Part shown: positions 13,656 through 14,134 of the stretch, piece by piece
Position numbering within the stretch: position 1 is the first letter of the stretch
Layout: each line of letters opens with the position of its first letter
Source: Clostridiaceae bacterium
GTDB taxonomy: Bacteria; Bacillota_A; Clostridia; Acetivibrionales; Acetivibrionaceae
Length of the DNA stretch: 14,134 nt
Assembly: GCA_012513545.1 (NCBI GenBank)
Contig: JAAZCB010000381.1
Span: 1-14,134, forward strand
Direction of reading: 5' to 3'
The notes under the pieces: generated by a model
What the model saw: the letters and a program-made list of their open reading frames with translations, nothing else
Database searches by the model: none
Told to the model about the DNA's origin: nothing
Program-made: the position numbers and the translations under genes

Positions 13656-14134
13656 TTATCTGTATGCCGTTCTATTATCAGTAGACTCACTTTGTTCAAT
13701 GGCTTCTATATTTTCAAGTGCCTTACCTGTACCCAAAGCTACACATGATATCGCATCGTCTGCAACAATAACATTTATACCTGTCTTCTCCTGAATAAGC
13801 TTATCAAGTCCATATATAAGGCTTCCTCCGCCTGTCATTACTATACCTCTGTCGCTTATATCGGCCGCAAGCTCCGGAGGAGTTCTCTCAAGAACACTAT
13901 GCACGACCTCGACAACATTTGATATAGGCTCTTCAAGCGCCTCCATTATCTCGGTAGACGTAACCGTTATAGTTTTAGGAAGTCCTGATATGAGGTTTCT
14001 TCCTCTGATATCCATACTTACTTCCTGTACCCTGGGGTAAACTGTTCCTATACTAATTTTCAGTTCTTCCGCAGTCCTCTCCCCTACCATAATATTATGC
14101 TTCTTTCTCATGTATCTTACGATAGCTTCATCAA
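13656..14134 (-). CDS. mreB: Rod-shape protein MreB/Mbl (C-terminal part; 5' end outside window)
   Basis: Bacterial actin that forms membrane-associated filaments directing lateral wall synthesis. Only the last 158 residues or so are in the window, and the frame is open to the right edge. It starts DEAIVRYMRKKHNIMVGERTAEELKISIGTVYP, the typical MreB subdomain IIB, and contains the adenosine-binding motif IVMTGGGSLIYGLDKLI and the C-terminal VADDAISCVALGTGKALENI. The ATG at 14111 is internal to the gene, not its start. The adjacency to flgF-flgG parallels mbl-flhO-flhP of B. subtilis, which favours the Mbl branch over MreB proper, but the two cannot be separated safely on this fragment. The tail after residue 143 (EAIEQSESTDNRTAYR) is extra and unconserved. 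Confidence 0.93.
   Translation of the reverse strand, partial: DEAIVRYMRKKHNIMVGERTAEELKISIGTVYPRVQEVSMDIRGRNLISGLPKTITVTSTEIMEALEEPISNVVEVVHSVLERTPPELAADISDRGIVMTGGGSLIYGLDKLIQEKTGINVIVADDAISCVALGTGKALENIEAIEQSESTDNRTAYR

Noticed and set aside
1..14134. CRISPR array, tRNA or rRNA gene, intact insertion sequence
   Set aside because: No regularly spaced direct repeats, no cloverleaf or rRNA-like sequence, and no transposase or integrase frame were seen on either strand.

Overview
The window comes from a low-GC, spore-forming, motile Gram-positive, most likely an anaerobic clostridial relative. It carries purR next to spoVG, a sigma-H-type promoter in front of spoVG, an MreB/Mbl gene followed by flagellar rod genes behind a sigma-D-type promoter, and AT-rich intergenic DNA with AGGAGG-type ribosome binding sites. 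This assignment rests on gene content and order; no database was searched.

Left part (1-4844): the 3' portion of fabZ (+) converges on murC (-). A perfect 31-bp-arm palindrome lies between them and supplies the last residues and the stop codon of MurC. murC diverges from purR (+), which is followed by spoVG (+) under its own sigma-H-like promoter. A 430-bp stretch with several hairpins, including one good terminator, then leads to a lone APH-type phosphotransferase gene (+).

Middle part (4845-11228): a compact acyl-chemistry locus that I cannot match to a characterised pathway. Three tightly coupled genes on the minus strand encode an acyl carrier protein, a KAS III-type ketosynthase with an intact Cys-His-Asn triad, and a FabG-like reductase with an intact Asn-Ser-Tyr-Lys tetrad. 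Two paralogous stand-alone condensation-like (HxxxD) acyltransferases flank them on the plus strand. The second is followed by a hotdog-fold thioesterase. No malonyl transferase, dehydratase, enoyl reductase, adenylation domain or phosphopantetheinyl transferase is present. The locus could therefore make one beta-hydroxyacyl-ACP extension unit, using primary-metabolism malonyl-ACP, and esterify or amidate it onto an unknown acceptor. This is the best candidate here for an undescribed system. A long nested hairpin (5067-5168) resembling a MITE or structured RNA sits upstream of the first acyltransferase.

Right part (11229-14134): the minus strand carries mreB/mbl (5' end outside the window), a terminator-like hairpin, a sigma-D-type promoter, then flgF, flgG and a short single-domain FlgJ-type rod-binding protein. 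A rho-independent terminator at 11286-11323 closes the operon. The order mbl-flgF-flgG matches the mbl-flhO-flhP arrangement known in Bacillus subtilis.
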